Translations under genes and position numbers: made by a program
Part shown: piece by piece, positions 6,726 to 14,867 of the stretch
How the letters are laid out: the number at the start of each line of letters is the position of its first letter
Numbering within the stretch: position 1 is the stretch's first letter
Notes under the pieces: generated by a model
Told to the model about the DNA's origin: nothing
Seen by the model: the letters and a program-made list of their open reading frames with translations, nothing else
The model's database searches: none
Assembly (NCBI GenBank): GCA_017432325.1
Contig: JAFRJJ010000054.1
Span: forward strand, 1-64,000
Length of the DNA stretch: 64,000 nucleotides
Source of the DNA: Solobacterium sp.
Lineage (GTDB): Bacteria; Bacillota_I; Bacilli_A; Erysipelotrichales; Erysipelotrichaceae
Reading direction: 5' to 3'

Positions 6726-9700
6726 ATGGAACAATATATTGTTACGGGCATGAGCTGTGCCGCATGTCAGGCAAGAGTTGAAAAAGCTGTTTCGAAAGTA
6801 CCGGGAGTCGATTCCTGCAGCGTCAGTCTGCTCACAAACTCGATGGGTGTCGAAGGTACAGCATCATCTGCTGATATCATCCGAGCTGTACAGGATGCAG
6901 GATACGGCGCATCTGTGAAGGGCGCGTCTCAGGAAAAGGTCAGCGCTTCCGCAAAGCTGGCTGCTGAAGAGGACGCGCTGAAGGACAGGGAAACACCGAA
7001 ACTGAAAAGGCGTCTTCTGATGTCGGTCGGCTTCCTGATCGTGCTCATGTATTTCACGATGGGGCACCACATGCTGGGCCTGCCCCTGCCTTCCTTCTTT
7101 GAACACAATCATGAAGGACTGGCACTCACACAGATGCTGCTGACGATCGTCATTCTGATCGTCAACAAGGATTTCTTTACAAGCGGCTTCAGGTCACTGC
7201 TCCACGGATCCCCGAATATGGATACGCTGGTAGCGCTCGGTTCTTCCGTCGCATTTGCCTGGAGTACATTTGTGTTCTATAAGATCACCGGTATGGTAAC
7301 TGCAGGCGTCAGTCCCGCAGAGGTGATGGAAGTCTATCACAATGAACTGTACTACGAATCCGCGGCCATGATCCCGGCGCTGATCACGATCGGCAAGATG
7401 CTGGAAGCACGCTCCAAGGGGAAGACGACAGATGCCCTGAAGAGCCTGATGCATCTGGCACCCAAGAAAGCCAACGTGATCAGGAACGGTCTGGAAACAG
7501 AAGTGGATATCGATGAAGTTGTATCCGGAGACATCTTCGTAGTACGTCCCGGTGAAAGCATTCCCACCGACGGCGTGATCATTGAAGGAAACAGCGCCAT
7601 TAATGAATCAGCGCTGACAGGTGAATCCGTGCCGGTCGATAAAGCGGAAGGCGATACCGTATCCGCGGCTACCGTCAATCAGTCCGGATTTATCCGCTGC
7701 CGGGCAACCAGGGTCGGCGAGGATACAACGCTTTCACAAATCATCAAGATGGTATCGGACGCGGCTGCCACCAAGGCACCGATCGCCCGAAAGGCGGACA
7801 TCATTGCCGGATACTTCGTACCGTTTGTCATCGGGATCGCGGCAATCACTGTCATCGGATGGCTGATCGCAGGCGCTTCCCTGGCGGATGCTCTGGCCCG
7901 CGGTATTACCGTACTTGTCATCTCATGTCCGTGCGCGCTTGGACTTGCGACACCGGTAGCGATCATGGTAGGCAATGGTCTTGCGGCAAGGAACGGCGTC
8001 CTGTTCAAGACAAGCGAATCGCTTGAAACAGCCGGTGAAGTGCAGATCGTAGCCCTGGATAAAACAGGAACGATCACAAGCGGCGAACCGAAGGTAACGG
8101 ATATCGTACCGGCGGAAGGCATTGAAGAAGCGGAACTGCTGAAAAAGGCATTCGCGCTGGAAACGAAATCAGAACATCCGCTTGCCAGGGCGATCGTTGA
8201 GAAAGCAGCAGAAACGCGTATCACAGCGGATGAAGTCACGGAATTCTCCGCGCTGCCCGGAAACGGCCTGAAGGCAAAGCTGAACGGTCATGTACTGCAG
8301 GGCGGAAGCCTGAAGTATATCAGCTCGGTAAGCAGGATGCCCCAGGCAATGAAGGAAACCGCCGAGCAGGCTGCTTCACAAGGCATAACACCGCTGCTGT
8401 TTACGGAAGATGAAAAGCTTCTGGGCATGATCGCGGTCGCAGACGTGATCAAGGAAGATTCACCGCAGGCTGTCAGGGAACTGCAGAACATGGGGATCGA
8501 AGTGGTCATGCTGACGGGAGACAATGAACGTACAGCGAAAGCCATCGGCGCACAGGCAGGTGTTGACCATGTCATAGCCGGTGTACTGCCGGATGGCAAA
8601 GAGGCTGTTATCAGGGAACTCCAGAAGCGCGGAAAGGTCGCCATGGTAGGAGACGGCATCAATGATGCACCGGCTCTGACACGGGCTGATACAGGTATTG
8701 CGATCGGCGCAGGAACAGATGTCGCGATCGACGCGGCGGATATCGTTCTGATGAAATCACAGCTGAGCGATGTGCCGGCAGCGATCCGCTTATCCAGACA
8801 GACCGTCAGGAATATCCACGAGAACCTGTTCTGGGCATTCTTCTACAACCTGATCTGCATCCCGCTGGCTGCTGGTCTGTACGGGTACAAGATGAACCCG
8901 ATGATCGGCGCTGCGGCAATGAGCCTTTCCAGCGTAACGGTCGTATCGAATGCCCTGAGGCTGAATCTCTTCAATATGCACAGCAGCGCAAAGGACAAAC
9001 CTCTGAAGAAAAGAGCGCTTCCCGCAGAGAAGATCGAAGTGCATGAAGAAGAACCTGTGAAGGCTGAGACATGTGCATGTGATGCTTCCTGTGAACTGAA
9101 AACAGAAACAGTACAGATCGAAGGCATGATGTGTGAACACTGCGAAGCCACGGTACAGAAAGCTCTGATGGAGATAGATGGCATCGAAAGTGCAAAAGCA
9201 GATCATACAGCCGGAACAGCAGTGATCACAGTGACAAAGGACATCGAACCGGAAGTGATCAGACAGGCAATTGAAGCAAAAGACTACAAATACATCGGTA
9301 TGCTGAAGGAAGAAGAGCCCTGTGCATGTGAACTGAAAACAGAAACAGTACAGATCGAAGGCATGATGTGTGAACACTGTGAAGCAACGGTACAGAAAGC
9401 TCTGATGGCGATAGACGGTATTGAAAGTGCCAAGGCAGATCATACTGCCGGAACAGCAGTGATCACAGTCACAAAAGATATTGATCCGGAAATAATCAGA
9501 CAGGCAGTTGAAGCAAAAGACTATACATATGTTGGAATGGTAAAGGAGGCCATAGAAATGAAAAAGACATTAACAGTAGAAGGAATGATGTGCGAACATT
9601 GTGAAGCAAGTGTCAGAAAGGCGCTGGAAGCGATCGACGGAGTCGAAAGCGCGACAGCAGACAGAACAAAGAATGAAGCAGTTGCTGTTCTCAGCAAAGA

Positions 9701-9767
9701 TGTCAGCGACGATGTCCTGAAAGCAGCTGTTGAAGCAAAAGATTACAAAGTTACAGCGATCGCGTAA
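6726..9767 (+). CDS. copA: Cu(I)-exporting P-type ATPase with three C-terminal metal-binding domains
   Basis: A 1013-residue P1B-1 ATPase that pumps Cu(I) out of the cytoplasm. It has an N-terminal HMA domain (MSCAAC, Cys 11 and 14), membrane segments, TGES at 298-301, the CPC metal site at 401-403, the phosphorylated DKTGT Asp at 445, the HP motif (SEHPLARA) and GDGINDAPAL. The unusual part is the tail: three further HMA domains with MCEHC motifs (Cys 803/806, 882/885, 956/959). The first two are near-identical tandem copies at DNA level (237-base period). The last is preceded in frame by AAAGGAGG and an ATG at 9558, so it could also be made alone as a CopZ-like chaperone of 69 residues. It is regulated by CsoR with csoR. 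Confidence 0.95.
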   Translation: MEQYIVTGMSCAACQARVEKAVSKVPGVDSCSVSLLTNSMGVEGTASSADIIRAVQDAGYGASVKGASQEKVSASAKLAAEEDALKDRETPKLKRRLLMSVGFLIVLMYFTMGHHMLGLPLPSFFEHNHEGLALTQMLLTIVILIVNKDFFTSGFRSLLHGSPNMDTLVALGSSVAFAWSTFVFYKITGMVTAGVSPAEVMEVYHNELYYESAAMIPALITIGKMLEARSKGKTTDALKSLMHLAPKKANVIRNGLETEVDIDEVVSGDIFVVRPGESIPTDGVIIEGNSAINESALTGESVPVDKAEGDTVSAATVNQSGFIRCRATRVGEDTTLSQIIKMVSDAAATKAPIARKADIIAGYFVPFVIGIAAITVIGWLIAGASLADALARGITVLVISCPCALGLATPVAIMVGNGLAARNGVLFKTSESLETAGEVQIVALDKTGTITSGEPKVTDIVPAEGIEEAELLKKAFALETKSEHPLARAIVEKAAETRITADEVTEFSALPGNGLKAKLNGHVLQGGSLKYISSVSRMPQAMKETAEQAASQGITPLLFTEDEKLLGMIAVADVIKEDSPQAVRELQNMGIEVVMLTGDNERTAKAIGAQAGVDHVIAGVLPDGKEAVIRELQKRGKVAMVGDGINDAPALTRADTGIAIGAGTDVAIDAADIVLMKSQLSDVPAAIRLSRQTVRNIHENLFWAFFYNLICIPLAAGLYGYKMNPMIGAAAMSLSSVTVVSNALRLNLFNMHSSAKDKPLKKRALPAEKIEVHEEEPVKAETCACDASCELKTETVQIEGMMCEHCEATVQKALMEIDGIESAKADHTAGTAVITVTKDIEPEVIRQAIEAKDYKYIGMLKEEEPCACELKTETVQIEGMMCEHCEATVQKALMAIDGIESAKADHTAGTAVITVTKDIDPEIIRQAVEAKDYTYVGMVKEAIEMKKTLTVEGMMCEHCEASVRKALEAIDGVESATADRTKNEAVAVLSKDVSDDVLKAAVEAKDYKVTAIA
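9093..9550 (+). repeat. Tandem 237-base repeat encoding two HMA domains of CopA
   Basis: The sequence starting GAACTGAAAACAGAAAC recurs at 9093 and 9330, a period of 237 bases (79 codons). The copies differ at scattered, largely synonymous positions. This indicates a fairly recent in-frame duplication of one metal-binding domain. Confidence 0.9.
9542..9560 (+). promoter_or_regulatory. Internal ribosome binding site for a CopZ-like product
   Basis: AAAGGAGG at 9542-9549 lies eight bases before an in-frame ATG at 9558, inside copA and exactly at the start of the last HMA domain. Initiation here would give a 69-residue copper chaperone. Confidence 0.7.
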
Positions 9768-9781
9768 GATACGGTCAGATA

Positions 9782-9812
9782 CGGCAGAACAATTATGTCC
9801 TGCCGCTTTTTT
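9782..9812 (+). terminator. Terminator of csoR-copA
   Basis: CGGCAG (9782-9787) pairs with CTGCCG (9800-9805), followed by six T. Confidence 0.85.
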
Positions 9813-9861
9813 ATGATCGTGTTTTTGTGATACCATTAATTCTGTTATTGGAGGCTAACCT

Positions 9862-10944
9862 ATGCTGAATACAGAACGTTTGAAAAAAGTATACGGACAG
9901 CTTGAAGAGCTGGGCGTACGTCAGATGCTTGTGTCTGACCCGGTCGCGATCTTTTATCTGACCGGCAAATGGCTTCATCCCGGTGAACGTTTCCTGGGTC
10001 TGTATCTGAATGCGGACGCACAGCCGCACCTGTTCCTGAACGACCTGTTCCGCTTTGATGAGGAGATCGGTGCCGTCAAAGTTCCCATTACCGATACGAC
10101 AGATCTGGTCACACTGCTGAAAGCATATGTCGATCATTCCGCTCCTCTGGGCGTTGATAAGGAACTGGCTGCCAAATTCCTGATCCCGATGTATGACGCA
10201 CAGATCGCGTCCGGCATCAGAAACACTTCACTGGCAATCGATAATGCAAGAGCTTTGAAGGATGCGCAGGAGATCGAATGGATGAGGGAATCCTCCAGGA
10301 TCAACGACCGTGCAATGGAACAGTTCAGGGCATGCATCCGTGAAGGTGTTACCGAGAAAGAAGCCGCTTCACAGTTCCTGAGCATCTACCAGTCACTCGG
10401 TGCTTCCGGTTATTCTTTCCATCCGATCGTAGCGTTCGGTGCCAATTCTGCTGATCCGCACCATGGACCGGATGATACAGTGCTGAAAGAAGGCGACACC
10501 GTACTGATCGATGTCGGCTGCAAATATCATGATTACTGCTCTGATATGACCAGGACATTCTTCTATAAGACCGTGCCTTCCGAAGAGGCAAGAAGAGTCT
10601 ATGAGCTTGTCCGCAATGCCAACCAGTCCGCGGAAGACATCTGCCGTCCGGGCATTACACTGGCATCCATCGACAAGACAGCCAGGGATATTATTGAAGC
10701 AGGCGGATACGGTCCTGACTTCACCCACAGACTCGGACATTTCATCGGTATCGAGGATCATGATTTCGGTGACGTTTCCCAGGCAAACCAGAACCTGACA
10801 CAGGTCGGAAATACCTTCTCGATCGAACCGGGCATCTACAACGCAAGCGCTGCAGGCGTACGTATTGAAGACCTCGTCCTGATCACGGAAGACGGACATG
10901 AGGTACTGAACAAGTATCCGAAGGATCTCCAGATCATTGAATAA
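9862..10944 (+). CDS. M24 family aminopeptidase P / Xaa-Pro peptidase
   Basis: A 360-residue metallopeptidase with the two-domain creatinase fold. The N-terminal non-catalytic domain (1-120) is followed by the catalytic domain with the five dinuclear-metal ligands: Asp in LIDVGC, Asp in YCSDMTRTF, His in RLGHFIG, Glu in SIEPGIY and Glu in RIEDLVL. Such enzymes cut Xaa-Pro bonds and complete the breakdown of proline-containing peptides, which suits the peptide-binding lipoproteins in this window. GGAGG precedes the ATG. The gene is monocistronic, between the copA terminator and its own. Dipeptidase (PepQ) versus aminopeptidase (PepP) specificity cannot be decided from sequence. Confidence 0.92.
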   Translation: MLNTERLKKVYGQLEELGVRQMLVSDPVAIFYLTGKWLHPGERFLGLYLNADAQPHLFLNDLFRFDEEIGAVKVPITDTTDLVTLLKAYVDHSAPLGVDKELAAKFLIPMYDAQIASGIRNTSLAIDNARALKDAQEIEWMRESSRINDRAMEQFRACIREGVTEKEAASQFLSIYQSLGASGYSFHPIVAFGANSADPHHGPDDTVLKEGDTVLIDVGCKYHDYCSDMTRTFFYKTVPSEEARRVYELVRNANQSAEDICRPGITLASIDKTARDIIEAGGYGPDFTHRLGHFIGIEDHDFGDVSQANQNLTQVGNTFSIEPGIYNASAAGVRIEDLVLITEDGHEVLNKYPKDLQIIE

Positions 10945-10954
10945 TATCTGACAG

Positions 10955-10980
10955 ACAGGGCGGCAGCCCTGTTTGTTTGT
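10955..10980 (+). terminator. Terminator of the M24 peptidase gene
   Basis: ACAGGGC/GCCCTGT stem (10955-10961, 10966-10972) with a GGCA loop and a T-rich tail. Confidence 0.8.
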
Positions 10981-11016
10981 GCCCGGAGCAACTTAAGAAA
11001 CGCGGTATTGACAGTA

Positions 11017-11108
11017 TGGTATAATATGGTCAAATCACGGAACGGAACAAAGATCATCTATCTTCAGATATACCGGTATCTTTTCTATAGAGGAAAGACC
11101 GTGATTTG
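11017..11108 (+). promoter_or_regulatory. nfeD-floA promoter and structured 5' leader
   Basis: An extended -10 element TGGTATAAT ends at 11025. Just downstream CAAATCACGG (11031-11040) is perfectly complementary to CCGTGATTTG (11099-11108), enclosing the palindrome ATACCGGTAT. The closing strand ends a few bases before the nfeD ribosome site, so folding could influence translation. No known riboswitch class is recognised. Confidence 0.6.
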
Positions 11109-11123
11109 GAACAGGAGGGTAAA

Positions 11124-11603
11124 ATGGGACCTACAACAGTCATGGGAATCGTTTTGCTGATTACGGCGTTTATCCTGCTGGCGATCGAAGCAGTTATCCC
11201 CGGATTCGGTGTGCCCGGTATTTCGGGACTGGTACTGCTTGGATTAGGCATCATGATGTGCAGCCATTCGCTCGCTGAAGCGCTTGTGCTGATTGCAGTG
11301 CTTGCAGTACTGCTGGCGATTATGATCTTCGTTGTGCTGAAGCTGTTAAGCAGCGGCAAGATCAATCCGCCGGTCGTACTGAACGAAACACTCAGCAAGG
11401 ACAAAGGATTTGTCAGCCGGGATCTTCACACAGATCTGATGTATCAGAGAGGCCAGGCGCTGTCTGATCTGAGACCTGCAGGGAAGGTCAGCATCAACGA
11501 TCGTGCATACGATGTCATATCCGAAGGTGAATTCATTCAGAAAGGTGAAATGGTAGAAGTTATTTCCGTCAGCAACAATTCGCTGGTGGTCAGAAAGGTG
11601 TAA
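11124..11603 (+). CDS. NfeD-like membrane protein, flotillin partner
   Basis: A 159-residue protein with two or three hydrophobic segments (residues 5-70, starting with an IEAVIPGFG loop) and a C-terminal soluble OB-fold domain of about 70 residues typical of NfeD. NfeD proteins act with flotillins or stomatins in membrane organisation. The start is the ATG at 11124, seven bases after AGGAGG; an upstream in-frame TTG gives a longer, less likely form. floA begins four bases after the stop. The DNA before the gene carries a structured leader. Confidence 0.88.
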   Translation: MGPTTVMGIVLLITAFILLAIEAVIPGFGVPGISGLVLLGLGIMMCSHSLAEALVLIAVLAVLLAIMIFVVLKLLSSGKINPPVVLNETLSKDKGFVSRDLHTDLMYQRGQALSDLRPAGKVSINDRAYDVISEGEFIQKGEMVEVISVSNNSLVVRKV

Positions 11604-11607
11604 ATAT

Positions 11608-12594
11608 ATGAGTGCTATGTTTTTAAAACCGATCATTACGATCATTATCGTCGCCCTGGTATTGATTCTGTTCTTTACATTCGTTCCGGTAGGACTCTGG
11701 ATCTCCGCAATGGCATCCGGCGTCAGGATCGGCATCTTCTCACTCATCGGTATGAGACTGAGAAGAGTCAGCCCGCCCAGGATCGTGCTGCCCCTGATCA
11801 AGGCAACCAAGGCAGGCCTGTCATTGAACGCGAATGAACTGGAAGCTCATTACCTTGCAGGCGGCAACGTTGACGGTGTCGTTGATGCGCTGATCGCGTC
11901 GGAACGCGCAGGCATCGCGCTTTCCTTTGAAAAGGCAGCAGCCATTGACCTGGCAGGCAGAAACGTCCTGGAAGCAGTCAAGATGTCGGTCAACCCGAAG
12001 GTCATTGAAACTCCGAACATCTCGGCAGTCGCCAAGGACGGTATCGAACTTCTGGTAAAGGCAAGAGTCACAGTACGTACCAATCTGGACCGTCTGGTCG
12101 GCGGTGCCGGTGAAGCGACGATCCTCGCCAGAATCGGTGAAGGTATTGTCACCACAGTCGGTTCCTCACTCTCACATAAGGCAGTCCTTGAGAATCCGGA
12201 TGATATTTCCAAGCTCGTATTGTCAAAGGGTCTGGACTCCGGTACAGCTTATGAGATCCTTTCCATCGATATCGCGGATATCGACGTCGGCAGGAACGTA
12301 GGCGCGCATCTGCAGAGCCTGCAGGCTGAAGCCGACAAGAACATCGCGCAGGCAAAGGCTGAGGAAAGAAGAGCTATGGCCGTCGCAAAGGAACAGGAAA
12401 TGAGAGCGGAAGTCGTCGCTGCGGAAGCAGAAGTACCGCGTGCGCTTGCCCAGGCTCTGCGTGAAGGAAAGCTCGGCATCATGGATTATTACGATATGCA
12501 GAATATCCAGGCCGACACACGTATGCGCAGTGAGATCGCCGGCGGCAACGCACCTACCAAGAATCTGACTGCACAGAAGAAAGATGGCAAATAG
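11608..12594 (+). CDS. floA: Flotillin-like protein FloA
   Basis: A 328-residue flotillin-like scaffold that organises membrane microdomains. A hydrophobic N-terminal hairpin (residues 8-32) anchors it to the membrane. It is followed by an SPFH/PHB-like domain (about 60-200), a coiled-coil region rich in Glu-Ala repeats (about 225-285) and a Gly/Asp tail. The KATKAGL and [15 protein letters not shown] segments are characteristic of the YqfA/FloA group. AAAGGTG lies upstream of the ATG. The order nfeD - floA - small basic gene matches the B. subtilis yqeZ-yqfA-yqfB arrangement in general form. Confidence 0.94.
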   Translation: MSAMFLKPIITIIIVALVLILFFTFVPVGLWISAMASGVRIGIFSLIGMRLRRVSPPRIVLPLIKATKAGLSLNANELEAHYLAGGNVDGVVDALIASERAGIALSFEKAAAIDLAGRNVLEAVKMSVNPKVIETPNISAVAKDGIELLVKARVTVRTNLDRLVGGAGEATILARIGEGIVTTVGSSLSHKAVLENPDDISKLVLSKGLDSGTAYEILSIDIADIDVGRNVGAHLQSLQAEADKNIAQAKAEERRAMAVAKEQEMRAEVVAAEAEVPRALAQALREGKLGIMDYYDMQNIQADTRMRSEIAGGNAPTKNLTAQKKDGK

Positions 12595-12895
12595 AAATTC
12601 GCTGAAAATGCTGAACAGTCTGCTCCAGAGCACGATCGCAGCTGATCTGGAGCGGATGGCTCCCAAACAGCGCAGGACTGCTGTGAAGCAGGAACCTACG
12701 CCGGAGGAAAAAAAGCGGGCTGAAGAGTTCAAAAGAAGGACCGAACACCCTGAACCCGCCAAGGTCACGGTGGCTCCCGCAAAAACAGCGAAGGATGTCA
12801 GTGAACTCAGGAAAGCAGTGGTAATGGCTGAAGTTCTGAAAGAACCCGTTGCTTACCGCAGACACAGAAAGAGAAGATCAGTCAGAATGGTTTAA
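12584..12895 (+). CDS. Small basic protein of the floA operon
   Basis: A 103-residue hydrophilic, highly basic protein with no recognised domain. Its start overlaps the end of floA by 11 bases, so it is probably translationally coupled. A Lys/Glu-rich centre (residues 37-55) suggests helix, and the C-terminus ends in a run of Arg, Lys and His (RRHRKRRS). No membrane segment is seen. Position suggests a role linked to FloA microdomains, as with the third gene of the B. subtilis floA operon, but no sequence similarity is claimed. Confidence 0.75.
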   Translation: MANRNSLKMLNSLLQSTIAADLERMAPKQRRTAVKQEPTPEEKKRAEEFKRRTEHPEPAKVTVAPAKTAKDVSELRKAVVMAEVLKEPVAYRRHRKRRSVRMV

Positions 12896-12899
12896 AGAG

Positions 12900-12939
12900 A
12901 TCAGGTATCCTTGGGGTACCTGATTTTATGTGTTATACT
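12900..12939 (+). promoter_or_regulatory. floA terminator overlapping the promoter of the HAD gene
   Basis: ATCAGGTA (12900-12907) pairs with TACCTGAT (12917-12924) followed by a short T run, ending the floA operon. The loop holds TTGGGG (12911-12916), which sits 17 bases before an extended -10 TGTTATACT (12931-12939). The terminator and the next promoter therefore share sequence. Confidence 0.7.
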
Positions 12940-12947
12940 GCACAGGT

Positions 12948-13775
12948 ATGGGAAAGTATTTGTTTTTTGATGTCGACAGGACGCTTCTGGACAGCAGGGA
13001 CCTGACAGTACCGCAGAGTGCTGAAACAGCGCTCAGAATGGCTGCGGAAAACGGTCATCATCTGTTCCTCTGCACAGGACGTTCAGTATACAGCCTGAAA
13101 GAGCTGAAGGAACTTCCGGTCGAAGGGATCATTTTCTGCAACGGCGCGGGAATCGAACTGCATGACAGGATCATCCGATCCAGAACGATTCCGGCAGAGA
13201 CTGTCCGTAAGACGATCCTGCTGGCGGAAAGAAGTCATTCCGGTCTTCTGATACAGGGATATGAGCGGGCATGGTCAGATCCGATCAGCACCGCGCGTAC
13301 GGAATGGATCATCGGGCAGAAACGGGAGATCTCCGAAGGTGCTGCACAGCGTGTCAGCGTCCTGCTTGGCGGAGATCCGGTCAGTGAATATGACGGCAGC
13401 AGTATCTTTAAAATGGATGTCTATTTTGAGAAGGACGCTGATATCGATATGTTCCGCAATGAGATCGATCCGTCGATGTCGTTTGTATGCATGCTGTCGA
13501 CCAGCGGCAACCGCCGCAACGGCGGCGAGATCACGATGCCCGGCGTAGACAAAGGTGACGCGCTCAGATGGCTGTGCACACAGCTTGGCGCGGACATCCG
13601 TGATACATACGGCTTCGGGGATTCCCTCAATGATCTGGCAATGCTGGAAGCCTGCGGTACCGGGATCGCCATGGGCGACGGAGAGGCGGAGCTGAAGGAG
13701 AAGGCAGACTATATTACGACAGGACTGCATGAAGACGGCATCATGAACGCGATGAAGCACTTTGGCCTCATCTGA
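12948..13775 (+). CDS. HAD-IIB (Cof-type) phosphatase
   Basis: A 275-residue haloacid dehalogenase-type phosphatase. FFDVDRTLLDS carries the nucleophilic Asp pair, FLCTGRS is motif II, the Lys in GVDKGDAL is motif III, and GFGDSLNDLAML is motif IV. The large C2B cap lies between motifs II and III. Cof-type members dephosphorylate sugar phosphates or FMN; the substrate cannot be told from sequence. The ATG at 12948 is only eight bases after the -10 hexamer and has no ribosome site, which suggests a leaderless mRNA. An upstream in-frame start at 12930 would overlap the -10 region. Confidence 0.9.
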   Translation: MGKYLFFDVDRTLLDSRDLTVPQSAETALRMAAENGHHLFLCTGRSVYSLKELKELPVEGIIFCNGAGIELHDRIIRSRTIPAETVRKTILLAERSHSGLLIQGYERAWSDPISTARTEWIIGQKREISEGAAQRVSVLLGGDPVSEYDGSSIFKMDVYFEKDADIDMFRNEIDPSMSFVCMLSTSGNRRNGGEITMPGVDKGDALRWLCTQLGADIRDTYGFGDSLNDLAMLEACGTGIAMGDGEAELKEKADYITTGLHEDGIMNAMKHFGLI

Positions 13776-13826
13776 TAAAAAAAGATGTCAAACAGACTGA
13801 TCTGTTGTAAAATGTACTGGCAATAT

Positions 13827-13898
13827 TGCGGCATAGCCAAGCGGTAAGGCAAGGGACTTTGACTCCCTCATGCGCGCGTTCGAATCGCGCTGCCGCAG
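13827..13898 (+). tRNA. tRNA-Gln (TTG)
   Basis: A complete cloverleaf: acceptor strands TGCGGCA and TGCCGCA, D arm with AGCCAAGCGGTAAGGCA, anticodon stem-loop GGGACTTTGACTCCC with anticodon TTG, and T arm with GTTCGAATC. The discriminator base is G at 13898. CCA is not encoded. Confidence 0.97.
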
Positions 13899-13906
13899 CT
13901 GAAAAC

Positions 13907-13930
13907 AGACGTGGTTTCACGTCTATTTTT
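13907..13930 (+). terminator. Terminator after tRNA-Gln
   Basis: AGACGTG (13907-13913) pairs with CACGTCT (13918-13924), then ATTTTTT. Confidence 0.88.
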
Positions 13931-13943
13931 TAGAGGTTCTTAT

Positions 13944-14432
13944 ATGAAACTTTATATGAAACAGAAAGTATTCTCCCTGAAAGACCGGTTCACGATCGTC
14001 AATGAATACGGAGAGGTCTGCTATACAGCAGAAGGGGAATTCTTTACATTGATGAAAAAACTGCATATTTTTGACCATGAAGGCAATGAGACCGCTTATC
14101 TGCGGCAGATCTTCAGCTTCATGCCGAAATATGAAGTGATCGTGGATAATCATCTGATCGCCGTCGTCAGTAAAAAACTGACGCTTCTCAGGCCGCAGTA
14201 TGAGATCGAAGGTCTTGACTGGCATGTGGATGGAAGCTGGCATGAACATGAGTATGAGATCACGGACAACAGCCGTGTCATCGTGTCGGTCCATAAAGAG
14301 TGGATGTCATGGGGCGATTCCTACGAGATCGACGTAAAAGACCCCCTTGATGAAGTGAATGCAGTGGCAGTTGTACTTGCGATCGATGCCGTTCTTGCGG
14401 CACAGGCAGCCGCCGCCTCGTCAGGAGGTTGA
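13944..14432 (+). CDS. LURP-one-related (YxjI-like) protein
   Basis: A 162-residue protein with the beta-barrel pattern of the LURP-one/Tubby-like family: an N-terminal MKQKVFSLKDRFTI segment, a middle KLTLLRPQYEI segment, and a C-terminal hydrophobic helix rich in Ala (AVVLAIDAVLAAQAAAA). B. subtilis YxjI belongs here; the function is unknown, possibly phospholipid binding. GAGG at 13933-13936 supports the ATG at 13944. mutT begins nine bases downstream, so the two form an operon after the tRNA-Gln terminator. Confidence 0.85.
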   Translation: MKLYMKQKVFSLKDRFTIVNEYGEVCYTAEGEFFTLMKKLHIFDHEGNETAYLRQIFSFMPKYEVIVDNHLIAVVSKKLTLLRPQYEIEGLDWHVDGSWHEHEYEITDNSRVIVSVHKEWMSWGDSYEIDVKDPLDEVNAVAVVLAIDAVLAAQAAAASSGG

Positions 14433-14441
14433 TAAGGACTT

Positions 14442-14825
14442 ATGAAAACGGTAAGAGTTACGGCAGCTGTGATCGTGCATGATGGCAGGATATTTGCCAC
14501 ACAGCGCGGATACGGCCCGTATAAAGACGGCTGGGAGTTTCCCGGCGGAAAGATCGAAGCAGGGGAAACACCTGAGGAAACGATCGTGCGTGAGATCAGG
14601 GAAGAACTCAATATTGCGATCGCAGTGGACCGGTACATCACAACAGTCGAATATGACTATCCGGATTTCCATCTGTCCATGGATTGTTTCTACGCGCATA
14701 TCACAGATGGGCAGATCAGCCTGCTGGAACATGAAGCGGCCAGGTGGGTCACAAGGGATCAGCTGGATGAAGTCGCATGGCTTCCGGCAGATCTGCTGCT
14801 GATACCGTATCTGAAGCAGGGATAA
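14442..14825 (+). CDS. mutT: Nudix hydrolase, MutT (8-oxo-dGTP diphosphatase) type
   Basis: A 127-residue Nudix enzyme. The full Nudix box GX5EX7REUXEEXGU-like pattern lies at residues 35-58 (GGKIEAGETPEE then REIREELNI), with the WEFPGG motif typical of MutT/CTP pyrophosphohydrolase members. It probably removes oxidised nucleotides such as 8-oxo-dGTP from the pool. AGGAGG lies in the end of the preceding gene. The last gene of a two-gene operon, it converges on gdhA across a bidirectional terminator. Confidence 0.9.
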   Translation: MKTVRVTAAVIVHDGRIFATQRGYGPYKDGWEFPGGKIEAGETPEETIVREIREELNIAIAVDRYITTVEYDYPDFHLSMDCFYAHITDGQISLLEHEAARWVTRDQLDEVAWLPADLLLIPYLKQG

Positions 14826-14835
14826 ACGAAAAAAT

Positions 14836-14866
14836 CAGGTCACCGTTATGATGACCTGTATTTTTT
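14836..14866. terminator. Bidirectional terminator between mutT and gdhA
   Basis: CAGGTCA (14836-14842) pairs with TGACCTG (14852-14858). A T run follows on the plus strand and an A run precedes it, so both genes can end here. Confidence 0.85.
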
Positions 14867-14867
14867 A

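Noticed and set aside
8790-9443. A 217-codon frame antisense to copA
   Set aside because: It is a shadow of the repeated HMA coding sequence; Cys/Phe/His-rich composition and lack of a ribosome site speak against a gene.
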